DNA of 64,000 nt from an uncultured Paracoccaceae bacterium (lineage in GTDB: Bacteria; Pseudomonadota; Alphaproteobacteria; Rhodobacterales; Rhodobacteraceae). Position 1 is the stretch's first letter; each line of letters begins with the position of its first letter. The position numbers and the translations under genes are program-made. A model generated the notes under the pieces. That model saw nothing but the letters and a program-made list of their open reading frames with translations, had not been told where the DNA came from and ran no database searches. Below are positions 52,770 to 61,751 of this stretch, in pieces. The stretch covers positions 1 to 64,000 of the forward strand of contig CANMDE010000004.1 in NCBI GenBank assembly GCA_947496535.1, read 5' to 3'.

Positions 52770-55700
52770 TTAGCCGCCAACCACAATGCCAACAAATGGA
52801 CCCGCACCATAACGCTCTGACACTTGCGCTACTTCCACACGATAAGGTCCATCCGGCACATCAGCATCATATTGCCACTGCGCCTCCGTCACGGTTTCTT
52901 CGCGCAGAGTTATGCCGTCCTGTAGTACGCGGACGAGGTATTTCTCCTGCGTTTCACCCAATGGCACGTCCGTATCGGACCAGATATCCCCATCAATCCG
53001 GGTACAGCGTATCCAGGTTAGTTCAACGCCAACATTGAGGTCCTTTGCGTGTAGATGTGCCACCGGGTAAGGTCGCAACCCGTTTCCTTTGAACGCAAAA
53101 ATGTCATAGCGAAAACTTGCGTCACCAATGGGTCGTTTCGCCGGACCATATCGAAAATGCCGTTCGATGTTGCGCGATGCCGAAGGCACCGTGATCTGTG
53201 CAGGCGCGCCATTCATAACAGCTATCCGAGAGCCGCTAGGCCAAATATCAGGCATAAGACCCCGACTACCCGCTTGCCCGCGCAATAGACCGCGCAAGAC
53301 AAATCCACGGTCACCGGTTGGAATAGCTTCCTGAAACTGCACAACCTCCCACAGATCGGCGGAACCGTCTCCGATAACGAAGGTATTTCTGCCCGATAGC
53401 ACCGACTGGACCTCGACCGAGGTCAGTGCGCCATTGATCAACTGCACCTCAAACCCTGCCTGCCTGTCCCAAATCCCGCTTGGGCCGCGGGTGAGAGGTG
53501 TTTTGGAAACGCCCAGAGTGGATGCTTCGATGATGATCTCTTGCAATGTATAGTCACTATCTTGCGCAGCACTATAAAGCGCGATGCTCCCCGGCCATGG
53601 TCGGCCACCTGCCGCAACATAAGGGGCATGATCCACCTCATCCCCGGTTAGCAAGGGCAAGTCCATAAACAGCATCTCGACCGGGACCGGCCCAATATAA
53701 GGTTGTAGCACTGTCGCATCTTCAATTGTGTTCTGGCGCTTGTAGATTTCCGCATCAACACGGGTCGCATCTGCCAGACGCAGGCCAGCCTCTTCGATCC
53801 GATCCACGCGATAGTCTGCGCGGTGTTGGTCGACCTCAACCGTCACCACATCGCCGACGTCGACCGCCAATTGCGAAGGCGGCAGTGCAAAACTGATTCC
53901 ATCGCGACCAACCCGCGCCTCTTGCAGCCATCGCGATACGGTATCACGCCCTTCGCCACGGGTCAGAGCAACCGGAAATTCCGTTCGGTCGACGCCAAAG
54001 GCAACTTCGTCAGGATAGCTCGCCTCCGCCGCCACAGTTTCATAGTCTGTGTCGGCATCCAAATGGCTGAATTGTAGCCTGCCCGATATCTCTGCCACGG
54101 GATCACGGCTCAACGAAAAGGTTTCATCGGTTTCGGGATCGATGGCCAGAACGTCTTCGGTCAGCAAATGGTCCGACATGGCATCACGCGATTGAAAAAC
54201 AAGCGTCCCCTGTCGCTCTATCGCGTCAAACCCATAGGTCAGCATCAAAGGTTGCAAGGCACTACGGGCTGACGTGATATCCGCCAACGAATAACCACGT
54301 ACCACACCATAAAGTCGCGAAACATCGTAGCGCGTGACGCCCGATTTCTCACAAATTTCGGCAACGACCGACGCGAGCGACCGGCTTGACGCACGGCCAT
54401 TCAACCAATGACCGCGCGAATAATTATCACCATCGGACCAGAGCGTCTGATTGCCCGGAAAGAACGGGAACGGGCGCGTGTCCCAAGCCCAAACATGCAT
54501 CCGCTGCGTATCGACCATTGGGCCGCCATAGACGGCCGAGACCGGGTTATTCGAAGGGTCTTCAAAATGTGTCTGAACCGCCCGAATATACTGCATTTGC
54601 ATGTAGTCATCGCGCAAGCCATTGGAATAATATGGTAATTGAGATTCTGATGATTTGGGGTCCAGAAACTTGTTGGGTTGGTTGGCCCCTTTGTCGATAG
54701 CCGCGCAACCGAACTCAGTGAACCAAATCGGCTTGCTTTGCGGTACCCAATCCGTCGGATCGGCCTGCCGGACGCCGTCGATGCGGTTATGGTGGGTATT
54801 GCTCCACCAGCCGCCGAAATCCTTGTACCGCCAGACCCATGGTTCAGCATCACCATCAGTTATTGCGCTGCGGATCTGCGCATCTCTGGCTTCGGGGGAA
54901 TGATAGAACCAGTCATAACCCTCACCACCGGCAACGTTCGCATTGAGATAATCAACGTTGTAAATTGAACCCCATTCGGCATCCGCATGGTCTGTCACAT
55001 CTCGCCAGTCGGCCAGCGGCATGTAGTTATCGACACCAATGAAGTCGATATTGTCATCTGCCCACAAAGCGTCGAGGTGAAACAGTTTATCCGCTGTTCC
55101 TACAGGTTGATAGCCATGATACTCAGACCAATCAGCGGCATAGCTGATCTTGCAATCCGGCCCCAGAATGGCGCGGACATCAGCAGCCAGATCGCGCAAT
55201 GCCTCAACGGCGGGGAAAGCGTTACCCGGTCCGCGAATTTGCGTAAGGCTGCGCATCTCTGATCCAATACAGAAGGCATTCACCCCGCCAGCCGCCACGC
55301 AAAGATGTGCATAATGCAGAATGAACCGTCGATATCCCCAATCCTGGACAGGGCCAATGTAAGATACTGACGTACCAGAAATGACAAAATCGGATGGCTG
55401 AACGGCCCCCATGAAAGAGGCGACTTCATCTACCGCATCCGCCGTACCGTCGGGTGTGCCATCCTGATCAGGTGCAAGTGATGTCGTAATACGTCCGCGC
55501 CAAGGCAATGCAGGCTGGCCCGCCTCACCTGTCCATGGATTGATTAAGGCATTGCCAGCAAGCTGCTCCATAAGGATGAATGGATAAAAAACAGGCGACA
55601 AGCCTCTGTTTTTCATATCAACAATTGCCTCAACAACTGTCGCATCAGCGGGTGTGCCACCATAAACCGGCGCATCGTCAACTTTGGCAACAACCCCCGC

Positions 55701-56669
55701 ATTGGCACGTGAAATACCTGCCACCCGCCACGGCATGTCGCTACCGTCCACTTCGTCCTGTTCGACCTTGGGCCGGATCGTGCAATCCGCACAACGCAGA
55801 TCATCGCCAAACCAAGACACAACCAAGACGACGGACTTGCATTTGGGCAGTTCGCCTTCCAACGCATTCATCGAGACAGAAAAATCTGTTGGCCCAAGCG
55901 GGGTATTGGTATTGATCGCTACTTGCTCACCAAAACCCGCAGACAAATACACATACGACGTCGCAAGTGAGTATTCACCAGTCCCCGGTATCAACGCCAC
56001 ACCGTTCACAAGTTGGCCCAAACCCGGCAAGTCATCTGCCATTTCGTCCGGTTCCTGCCGGATCACTTCAAAAGTGAATTGCGGCATGCGGTTGCCAAAC
56101 TGTCCCAGTGGCAAATCCTCAAAGACAACATAGGCAGTGCCGCGATAGGCTGGGACATTCTCCAGGCCCTCCACCGCCGCGATTTTCGGATCGGGCTGCT
56201 GATCCAGCGCGCCTGTATAGACCCGCATGTTCAAATCACCCGGGGTAATCTCGACCCCATCCGCCCAGATCCGACCCACGCGGCTGATTTCGCCTTCGCA
56301 AAGGGCCACGGCAAGACTGATACTGTATGAGTAAGTGGTTGTTTCCGGGGCGGCGGGCGTGCCCTTCCCCCCCCCGGATGTCTCAGTGGTTTCATTGAAC
56401 GCCGTGGCCCAGATTATCTGCCCCGGAACCCGCATCCGACCAAAGACCTGTTGTAGACCGCTACCTTCACTCGCCCCGCTTAGGCGAAAACGGTCAATGC
56501 GACCAACCTCTACCGGTTCACTTCCACCACCCAGCAGCTTTTGGTCAATACGGCGGCCAATCGCAGCCCCGGCAGCCCGCCCAATGGTGGCCATCGACAA
56601 GCCAAGAACCGAACCACCGATCGAGCCGCCAAGTGCCATACCCGCTGCAGAAAGAACAATTGTGGCCAT
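52770..56669 (-). CDS. g15: GTA tail fiber/host specificity protein (g15, megatron)
   Basis: Largest GTA structural protein, at the tail tip; in the R. capsulatus particle it forms the distal tail spike that contacts the cell. The 1299 residues match the roughly 1300 of the R. capsulatus protein. The N-terminus has a glycine-rich hydrophobic segment (3-35), the middle contains the GTA TIM-barrel-like domain (about 430-760, with WFTEFGCAAIDKGANQPNKF), and the C-terminal half has the phage tip-attachment and fibronectin-like parts. It follows g14 after six bases. Confidence 0.95.
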   Translation of the reverse strand: MATIVLSAAGMALGGSIGGSVLGLSMATIGRAAGAAIGRRIDQKLLGGGSEPVEVGRIDRFRLSGASEGSGLQQVFGRMRVPGQIIWATAFNETTETSGGGKGTPAAPETTTYSYSISLAVALCEGEISRVGRIWADGVEITPGDLNMRVYTGALDQQPDPKIAAVEGLENVPAYRGTAYVVFEDLPLGQFGNRMPQFTFEVIRQEPDEMADDLPGLGQLVNGVALIPGTGEYSLATSYVYLSAGFGEQVAINTNTPLGPTDFSVSMNALEGELPKCKSVVLVVSWFGDDLRCADCTIRPKVEQDEVDGSDMPWRVAGISRANAGVVAKVDDAPVYGGTPADATVVEAIVDMKNRGLSPVFYPFILMEQLAGNALINPWTGEAGQPALPWRGRITTSLAPDQDGTPDGTADAVDEVASFMGAVQPSDFVISGTSVSYIGPVQDWGYRRFILHYAHLCVAAGGVNAFCIGSEMRSLTQIRGPGNAFPAVEALRDLAADVRAILGPDCKISYAADWSEYHGYQPVGTADKLFHLDALWADDNIDFIGVDNYMPLADWRDVTDHADAEWGSIYNVDYLNANVAGGEGYDWFYHSPEARDAQIRSAITDGDAEPWVWRYKDFGGWWSNTHHNRIDGVRQADPTDWVPQSKPIWFTEFGCAAIDKGANQPNKFLDPKSSESQLPYYSNGLRDDYMQMQYIRAVQTHFEDPSNNPVSAVYGGPMVDTQRMHVWAWDTRPFPFFPGNQTLWSDGDNYSRGHWLNGRASSRSLASVVAEICEKSGVTRYDVSRLYGVVRGYSLADITSARSALQPLMLTYGFDAIERQGTLVFQSRDAMSDHLLTEDVLAIDPETDETFSLSRDPVAEISGRLQFSHLDADTDYETVAAEASYPDEVAFGVDRTEFPVALTRGEGRDTVSRWLQEARVGRDGISFALPPSQLAVDVGDVVTVEVDQHRADYRVDRIEEAGLRLADATRVDAEIYKRQNTIEDATVLQPYIGPVPVEMLFMDLPLLTGDEVDHAPYVAAGGRPWPGSIALYSAAQDSDYTLQEIIIEASTLGVSKTPLTRGPSGIWDRQAGFEVQLINGALTSVEVQSVLSGRNTFVIGDGSADLWEVVQFQEAIPTGDRGFVLRGLLRGQAGSRGLMPDIWPSGSRIAVMNGAPAQITVPSASRNIERHFRYGPAKRPIGDASFRYDIFAFKGNGLRPYPVAHLHAKDLNVGVELTWIRCTRIDGDIWSDTDVPLGETQEKYLVRVLQDGITLREETVTEAQWQYDADVPDGPYRVEVAQVSERYGAGPFVGIVVGG

Positions 56670-56675
56670 TGGTTT

Positions 56676-57107
56676 TTATCCTTGAGCAAATGTAAAGCGC
56701 GCCACAATCCGGCGGCGCCATGGGGTCGATAACGGGCTTTCAACGACGCCATGCCCCGAATAGGCATGAACAAAGCTTGGTTGGATATCGCAACGGGCAA
56801 GAATACCAAGATGCTTGGCCACGGCCCCATCACGCATGCGAAACAAGACAACTTGGCCCGGTGCGTCGAGTTGATCGTGAGCAGCCCGCAAATGACGACT
56901 GGCCGCCTGATAAAGCACCTCAACACCCTGAGGCTCTGACCAATCCGCCGAATACCGCGGGATCTGCTCGGGCTCAGCGCCGATCACTTCTCGCCAGACC
57001 CCTCTGACCAACCCAAGACAATCGCATCCACCTCCCTTCACGGAGGCTTGATGCAGATAGGGCGTCCCGATCCAAGACCGTGCGATATCAACAACTTGAA
57101 CACTCAT
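56676..57107 (-). CDS. g14: GTA NlpC/P60 peptidase (g14)
   Basis: Cell-wall peptidase of the GTA tail tip, with the NlpC/P60 fold. In 143 residues the catalytic Cys30 lies in CDCLGLVRG and the catalytic His99 in AKHLGI; a third polar residue is probably His114. Loss of function in R. capsulatus reduces DNA delivery, consistent with local peptidoglycan cutting. It overlaps g13 by four bases. Confidence 0.93.
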   Translation of the reverse strand: MSVQVVDIARSWIGTPYLHQASVKGGGCDCLGLVRGVWREVIGAEPEQIPRYSADWSEPQGVEVLYQAASRHLRAAHDQLDAPGQVVLFRMRDGAVAKHLGILARCDIQPSFVHAYSGHGVVESPLSTPWRRRIVARFTFAQG

Positions 57108-57985
57108 CGCATCAGGCTCCCACCTGAGTTGTCGCCGTCGGAACGGGGAATGCTCACCAACCAGTCCTCACCCGGAATGTCGGGAAAACCCTGAAAATTC
57201 ACAAAGTTTGCGAATTTTTCGCGGCAAGTCACCGATTGCTTGTCACATCCGGCGATGAGCCGAATCTGATCCCCAGCAACAATTGCGGCCCCCATGGGCT
57301 GCCAAAGTGTGATCTTGCGCCCCTCACCCACTGTTGCGTCGTGTTTGACGACAGCTGACAAGCCAGCACCAGCGCCGGTTAGCACCTCAAGCATACCGTG
57401 TTCAAACCAACGGTCATTGAAACCGACAAGCGACCCAATCTCGAACACTTGCGCGTTCGTCACCTCATCAACCGCGACCTCAGCCATATATCCGCTGGCC
57501 GAGGCATCAAACCCACATCGACCATCCCCCAGAACCGCGCTGCATGACTTCAGATATGATCGACCCTGCGGTTGGTTGAGCGCCTCGGCCAAACCCCGAA
57601 GCTCTGCACGAAACTGCCCGGCAGCGCGGGTCATTTCTCCAATTGTGCCTGAGAACTGCACTTGGCGGGCATCGGTATTGTCCCATTGGACCAACCACAT
57701 CGTGACCTGAGCACCGTCATAACGGCCCGCCTCGATATCCGCCTCGGTTATCGCATCAGCGCTCAACGCGCCTACGGCCTCAGTGTTGTTGACTGACAAT
57801 CCGGTCGTTGCAGCCAGCGCCTTGGCTGAAAACCCGCTGTTGGGGCTAAAGGTACGGCCATCAAAATTCAGCGGCTGGTCATGATCCGTGAAACCAAGGC
57901 TGATGCCATCGCGACGATCCACAGCCCAGCAATGGCAGGTATGCGTCACACCGCTGGCCAAGTGTTCATGAAGAAGCGTGCTCAT
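57104..57985 (-). CDS. g13: GTA tail hub protein (g13, DUF2163)
   Basis: Hub protein that caps the tail tube. The 293 residues fit DUF2163 (HEHLASGVTHTCHCWAVDRRDG at the start, LGFTDHDQPL, then SGYMAEV and the C-terminal FVNFQGFPDIPGEDW). Four cysteines, Cys148, Cys157, Cys247 and Cys254, are arranged as two C-x-n-C pairs, suiting the iron-sulfur cluster described in the R. capsulatus particle. It overlaps both g12 and g14 by four bases. Confidence 0.93.
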   Translation of the reverse strand: MSTLLHEHLASGVTHTCHCWAVDRRDGISLGFTDHDQPLNFDGRTFSPNSGFSAKALAATTGLSVNNTEAVGALSADAITEADIEAGRYDGAQVTMWLVQWDNTDARQVQFSGTIGEMTRAAGQFRAELRGLAEALNQPQGRSYLKSCSAVLGDGRCGFDASASGYMAEVAVDEVTNAQVFEIGSLVGFNDRWFEHGMLEVLTGAGAGLSAVVKHDATVGEGRKITLWQPMGAAIVAGDQIRLIAGCDKQSVTCREKFANFVNFQGFPDIPGEDWLVSIPRSDGDNSGGSLMR

Positions 57986-58614
57986 ACGCGGATCTCCACA
58001 ATCGGAACATCGGGCACTTCTCCGGCCTGAAAACTGGAAATCGAAGTCATGATGATATCGGTGTCAAACCGAACCGGTACATCAAACTCGAACCCGGCAC
58101 GGATTTCTGCACCCAGATCTGGCGGATGGGAAAAGGTAATCAGACCGGTTGTCTCATCGACGCTATAATCCACACCGGCCTCAACTTCGTCACCACCAAT
58201 GGAAGCGCGCACAGTGCCAATCACAGGTTTGGACACGGGGCGTTGATAACTGATATCGCCAGAACGATAGGCCTTGTTCAGCTGAAAGCTGGCCGTCGTC
58301 TCGTCGCCAATCGCGATCAACTGATCGAGCGCGGTTACATCCTCAGAAGGCGCACAGGATTTATAGTCGCTGCCGTCCTTCCAGCGAAAACCGATCAACT
58401 GCCCCTGACGCGCCTCAAAAAATGCGATTAGTGCGGCAACGTCATCCAACGACCGCAACCCAAGCCCGGCATCATAGCGGCGGCGCGAATGGGCCCATGG
58501 TGTATTGCGTTCCTCAAACCCATTGGACAGCGTGACGATCTCGGTCCGCCGCTCTGGCCCACCGACAGAGCCGAAGCTGATAGATGTGGGGAAACGTATT
58601 TCGTGAAAAATCAT
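57982..58614 (-). CDS. g12: GTA distal tail protein (g12, DUF2460)
   Basis: Connects the tail tube to the hub. The 210 residues fit DUF2460, with FHEIRFPTSISFGSVGGPERRTEIV at the start and the RRRYDAGLGLRSLDDVAALIAFFEARQG block. It is 11 bases downstream of g11 and overlaps g13 by four bases. Confidence 0.93.
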   Translation of the reverse strand: MIFHEIRFPTSISFGSVGGPERRTEIVTLSNGFEERNTPWAHSRRRYDAGLGLRSLDDVAALIAFFEARQGQLIGFRWKDGSDYKSCAPSEDVTALDQLIAIGDETTASFQLNKAYRSGDISYQRPVSKPVIGTVRASIGGDEVEAGVDYSVDETTGLITFSHPPDLGAEIRAGFEFDVPVRFDTDIIMTSISSFQAGEVPDVPIVEIRV

Positions 58615-58625
58615 TCCGGGCGCTC

Positions 58626-59285
58626 CTAGCGATTACGCTGACCTTGCCCCAACGCACGCGCCATACGACCAGCAATCTGACTACGGCTGCGTTGGAAACT
58701 CTGTGCATCAGGGGTTGAGATATTCATGGTGACATTCACGGCACTGCCGCCCTGCGTTCGGACACCCAACTGACCGTCCGCACCACGGCTAAGCGGCATG
58801 ATCGCCTCTGGTCCCGCCTCACCCATCAGACCGGTGCCACCGCGCATTGGGAATGTGGTCGGGCCGCTGACAATGCCGCCCTTGGCAAAGGGCATCACGC
58901 GACCTTGGGAAAATGAAGCCCCATCAGCAAAGGGCATCAGGCCAGAGACAGCCGCATTCAAACCACCAGCCAGGATACTGCCCAGTTGATCTGTCACCGG
59001 CGTAACCGCAGCGGAATACACAGTGTCGACCATCGATGTGGCAACGCTATTGAGCGCCTCGGACAGTTTCATCCCATCCAGCACCGCACCATCAAAGGCT
59101 TTGCGCAGCCCACTGGAAAACCCCTGCTCCAGCTTGCCCAGATCGCGGGTCGTGTCCGCTAACGCGCCCTGCACGCCGCGCAATTGATGGTCAAAAGCAG
59201 CCGTCATGGCAGAGGTATCTGCCAAACTACGCTCCAACGCGCTGACATCGCTTTCAAAATCATCCAGCTTATCGATATCATCCAT
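58626..59285 (-). CDS. g11: GTA tail tape measure protein (g11)
   Basis: Sets GTA tail length. It has 219 residues, as in R. capsulatus and much shorter than phage tape measures, which fits the short GTA tail. The N-terminal half is a coiled coil (about 1-60), followed by a hydrophobic Ala/Val-rich middle (about 75-110) and the typical FAKGGIVSGPTTFPMRGG motif and GEAGPEAIMPLSRG C-terminal block. The start overlaps the stop of the small chaperone gene by one base. Confidence 0.92.
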   Translation of the reverse strand: MDDIDKLDDFESDVSALERSLADTSAMTAAFDHQLRGVQGALADTTRDLGKLEQGFSSGLRKAFDGAVLDGMKLSEALNSVATSMVDTVYSAAVTPVTDQLGSILAGGLNAAVSGLMPFADGASFSQGRVMPFAKGGIVSGPTTFPMRGGTGLMGEAGPEAIMPLSRGADGQLGVRTQGGSAVNVTMNISTPDAQSFQRSRSQIAGRMARALGQGQRNR

Positions 59286-59479
59286 TACTTTTCGTCCTTC
59301 GTTCTATCCGGGAAGGATTGTTGCAACTCGGCCAAACGACTGCGCAGCATCGGCGCATTGGCCTTGGTCAGCCCCAGCATCACCTGCAGTTCTGCGGGTG
59401 TCAGCGCCCAGAACTGCGCGGGCGGCAGACGCAAATCGTGCAAACCACGACGGATCAGTGCAGGCCAATCCAACGTCAT
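59285..59479 (-). CDS. GTA tail assembly chaperone-like protein (rcc01693 family)
   Basis: A 64-residue protein with LRLPPAQFWALTPAELQVMLG, the signature of the rcc01693-type small proteins between g10 and g11. By position it corresponds to the second half of a phage tail assembly chaperone. ATG 59479 shares one base with the stop of g10 (TGATG); its stop shares one base with the g11 start (TAATG). An upstream in-frame start would lie inside g10. Confidence 0.85.
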   Translation of the reverse strand: MTLDWPALIRRGLHDLRLPPAQFWALTPAELQVMLGLTKANAPMLRSRLAELQQSFPDRTKDEK

Positions 59480-59796
59480 CACCTCTCTGGCGTTGCAAAT
59501 GCACGGGCAAGCAATGTCGCCGCCACTTTGGCCGCCCCGACTGGACCATCTTCTATTTCGGCTGCAATTAAATCCGTGGACTGGCCACGCCATCCACCGC
59601 CCCGCAAACCAGCGACAATAACCGCCATCACGTCCCGGCCGGAAAAGCCGCCCGATTCAAACCGGCGGACGAGTTCGATCAATGTCCCCTCGCCCAACTC
59701 CGCCTCCAGCTCGGCCAGTGCGCCAAGTGTCAGCTTGCAGTCATGGGCTTGACCATCAATCACGACAGTCGCCTCACCGGCCCACGGATTTGCCAT
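59479..59796 (-). CDS. g10: GTA g10 protein (tail assembly chaperone family)
   Basis: A 105-residue protein with the family opening (NPWAGEATVVIDG), LGALAELEAELGEGTL and VMAVIVAGLRGGGW blocks of Phage_TAC-type proteins. It shares one base with g9 (TAATG) and one with the next gene, so g9 to g11 are translated in a tight chain. Confidence 0.9.
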   Translation of the reverse strand: MANPWAGEATVVIDGQAHDCKLTLGALAELEAELGEGTLIELVRRFESGGFSGRDVMAVIVAGLRGGGWRGQSTDLIAAEIEDGPVGAAKVAATLLARAFATPER

Positions 59797-60212
59797 TAGA
59801 CCAACGCCGTGAATGTCAGCGCACCAGCCGAGGCAAGCGACAGCTCATAAGTCGCTTCGCCATTATGCGACCCGGCATACTCAATCGCAGTAATCTGAAA
59901 CGGCCCTTCAAAGGTGCCAAAATCAGGAATGATCACCTGAAATCCCGGCGTTTGCCCGTCAAAGAAAATCTGACGCGCACGTTCATCCGTCGCTTCGTCC
60001 TTGAACACACCCGAACCCGTAATCGAGGCTGTTTTCACACCGGCACCAGAAAGCAGCTCGCGCCAACCGCCGCTGCTGTCCAAGCTGGTCACATCCACGG
60101 TTTCGGCGTTCAGGCTGATCCGCGTGGCGCGCAGGCCAGCTGCCGTCTCAAATAATCCATCGCCTGTCATGTCGATCTTGATCAGCAGGTCTTTACCATT
60201 CTGGGCCACCAT
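59796..60212 (-). CDS. g9: GTA major tail (tube) protein (g9)
   Basis: Forms the tail tube. The 138 residues begin MVAQNGKDLLIKID and fit the TP901-1-type major tail protein family, with AGLRATRISLNAETVDVTS and the DSSGGWRELL block. I chose ATG 60212 because GAAGGAG lies 8 bases upstream; a GTG nine bases further would have no proper spacing. Confidence 0.93.
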   Translation of the reverse strand: MVAQNGKDLLIKIDMTGDGLFETAAGLRATRISLNAETVDVTSLDSSGGWRELLSGAGVKTASITGSGVFKDEATDERARQIFFDGQTPGFQVIIPDFGTFEGPFQITAIEYAGSHNGEATYELSLASAGALTFTALV

Positions 60213-60242
60213 GGGCGTCACTCCTTCAAAGGGTTGTTCGGG

Positions 60243-60656
60243 CTACGTGTCATCCGCAACGCGGGCACGGAAAATAAGATTGATCTGGCGAATATCCCCG
60301 CTGCCCACACGGGCCGCTTTCGCCTTGTAGAAATTCAGCGACACCAACGCGCCGCGACCAAGGGGCAGATCGGCATCCACCAAAGCATCCGAGATAGCGG
60401 CGGCGGCTGCCTTCGCAGTCGCGAAACCCGCACTTTCCGTCACGACGGAAATCGTGAATTCATGCAATGCACCGCGACCGGTCTGGTCAGATGCGTCCCG
60501 CACATTCTCGGGGCCAAGCACCACGTAAAGCGGCGGCAAGGCACCAATCGGCAAGGCGTCATAGACCGCATTCCCCACCAAGGCATCTAGCGCTGGATCG
60601 ACTGACAAGTGTTGGTAAACAGCGGCCTGAAGTGCAGAGGCAACACCATAACTCAT
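60243..60656 (-). CDS. g8: GTA tail terminator protein (g8, DUF3168)
   Basis: Closes the tail tube at the neck. The 137 residues fit DUF3168 (ALQAAVYQHLSVDPALDALVG near the start, then PPLYVVLGPENVRDAS and a THxF-like HEFTISVVTE strand). It overlaps g7 by four bases. Confidence 0.92.
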   Translation of the reverse strand: MSYGVASALQAAVYQHLSVDPALDALVGNAVYDALPIGALPPLYVVLGPENVRDASDQTGRGALHEFTISVVTESAGFATAKAAAAAISDALVDADLPLGRGALVSLNFYKAKAARVGSGDIRQINLIFRARVADDT

Positions 60657-60991
60657 GATGCAATCTCCTCTTCAGCATGACAGATCAGATATTGTGCCCC
60701 GGCACCCTTCTCCGCCACGGCCTGGATATGAAATACCCGCTCTCCCTCACGAAAACGCTGTCCGGCCACCGGGCGCGAAGAGACACCGTAAGGTGCCGCA
60801 CGCACGGTGATTTTATAGCGGACCCGCGAAACCGTCACCGAAGACGCTGATGTTTCACGGCCCGTACCAGCTTTGACATCGGCCCAGAGAACGCCCAGCG
60901 GTTGCCAATCCTGAACATAGCCTCCTGAACCATCGGCAAGCTCCACCGGAGCCTCCAAAACAAGAGAGCGGTTAAGACGCGGGACACTCAT
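60653..60991 (-). CDS. g7: GTA head-tail adaptor/stopper protein (g7)
   Basis: Head-completion protein of the SPP1 gp16 type, 112 residues. LNRSLVLEAPVELADGSGGYVQDW and the C-terminal HIQAVAEKGAGAQYLICHAEEE are typical. It overlaps g6 by four bases (start) and g8 by four (stop). Confidence 0.92.
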   Translation of the reverse strand: MSVPRLNRSLVLEAPVELADGSGGYVQDWQPLGVLWADVKAGTGRETSASSVTVSRVRYKITVRAAPYGVSSRPVAGQRFREGERVFHIQAVAEKGAGAQYLICHAEEEIAS

Positions 60992-61587
60992 ACCCGGCCA
61001 CCCATGAACAGGCGAACCGTCCTATAGCGTTCAATCAATGCGGACACACCAAACGGCATCGCCGGGGTGCCACTCATGACATCATGACGAAACTCGTAAT
61101 AATGGCTCGCCAGCAACATCACCGCCTGCGCCAGATCGGCAGGCAGATCACCCCACTCAGGTCCAAACCCGGCGAGCATCCCAACACGGACAGACCCATT
61201 CACCGGCAGCGCAGGTAAACAACTATGCACCCCGACCAAGCTGGGACGCTGGCTATCCGGTTCCAGATACCATGCGTCTCCATCCGCAAATGTCTCATCG
61301 CCATTCATGTCGATCAGCATCACGCCAGTAATCGCGTTGACCGGTGCGACCGGCAAAGGTTGCCTGCGCCCATCACGCCACGCGGTCAGCGTCCAGCTAA
61401 ACTCCCGCTCGATCAGGATTTTTCCGGTTCTGGCCTCAATCGCGGCCATACTCGCCCGCAGATAGCTCTCAAGCACCGGGTCCTGCAGCCCGTCATCCGA
61501 AAATCCCGACCCCAGGCGCAAATGGTCTTTGAACTGTGCGACCGGCAGCGCCGACGTGGGCACGGTGGTCTCTTCGACTAACATCAT
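60988..61587 (-). CDS. g6: GTA head-tail connector protein (g6)
   Basis: Connector of the gp6/gp15-like fold, 199 residues. LPVAQFKDHLRLGSGF, the YLRASMAAIEARTGK helix pair and the C-terminal HYYEFRHDVMSG fit the family. Tandem ATGs at 61587 and 61584 are preceded by GGAG; an in-frame upstream start at 61650 lies in the hairpin spacer and was not used. Confidence 0.92.
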   Translation of the reverse strand: MMLVEETTVPTSALPVAQFKDHLRLGSGFSDDGLQDPVLESYLRASMAAIEARTGKILIEREFSWTLTAWRDGRRQPLPVAPVNAITGVMLIDMNGDETFADGDAWYLEPDSQRPSLVGVHSCLPALPVNGSVRVGMLAGFGPEWGDLPADLAQAVMLLASHYYEFRHDVMSGTPAMPFGVSALIERYRTVRLFMGGRV

Positions 61588-61715
61588 AGGATTACTCCGA
61601 AAATCACTGATCGTCCTTGAGGAACCCGGACGCACGCACACCCAACGCATTGCTCGGACGGAAGGGAGCAGCTAGACAATACGGGGACTGTCTCGCGTGC
61701 GTCCGGGCGTAAGGC

Positions 61716-61734
61716 GCCGCCTGAAAAAGGCGGC
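61716..61734 (-). other. hairpin between GTA g5 and g6
   Basis: A perfect 7-bp stem (61716-61722 with 61728-61734) with a 5-base loop lies 18 bases after the capsid gene stop. There is no T-tract on the minus strand. It would favour high capsid mRNA levels compared with the downstream tail genes, and the remaining spacer of about 130 bases shows no gene. Confidence 0.55.
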
Positions 61735-61751
61735 CACCCTTCACGCCAGCA

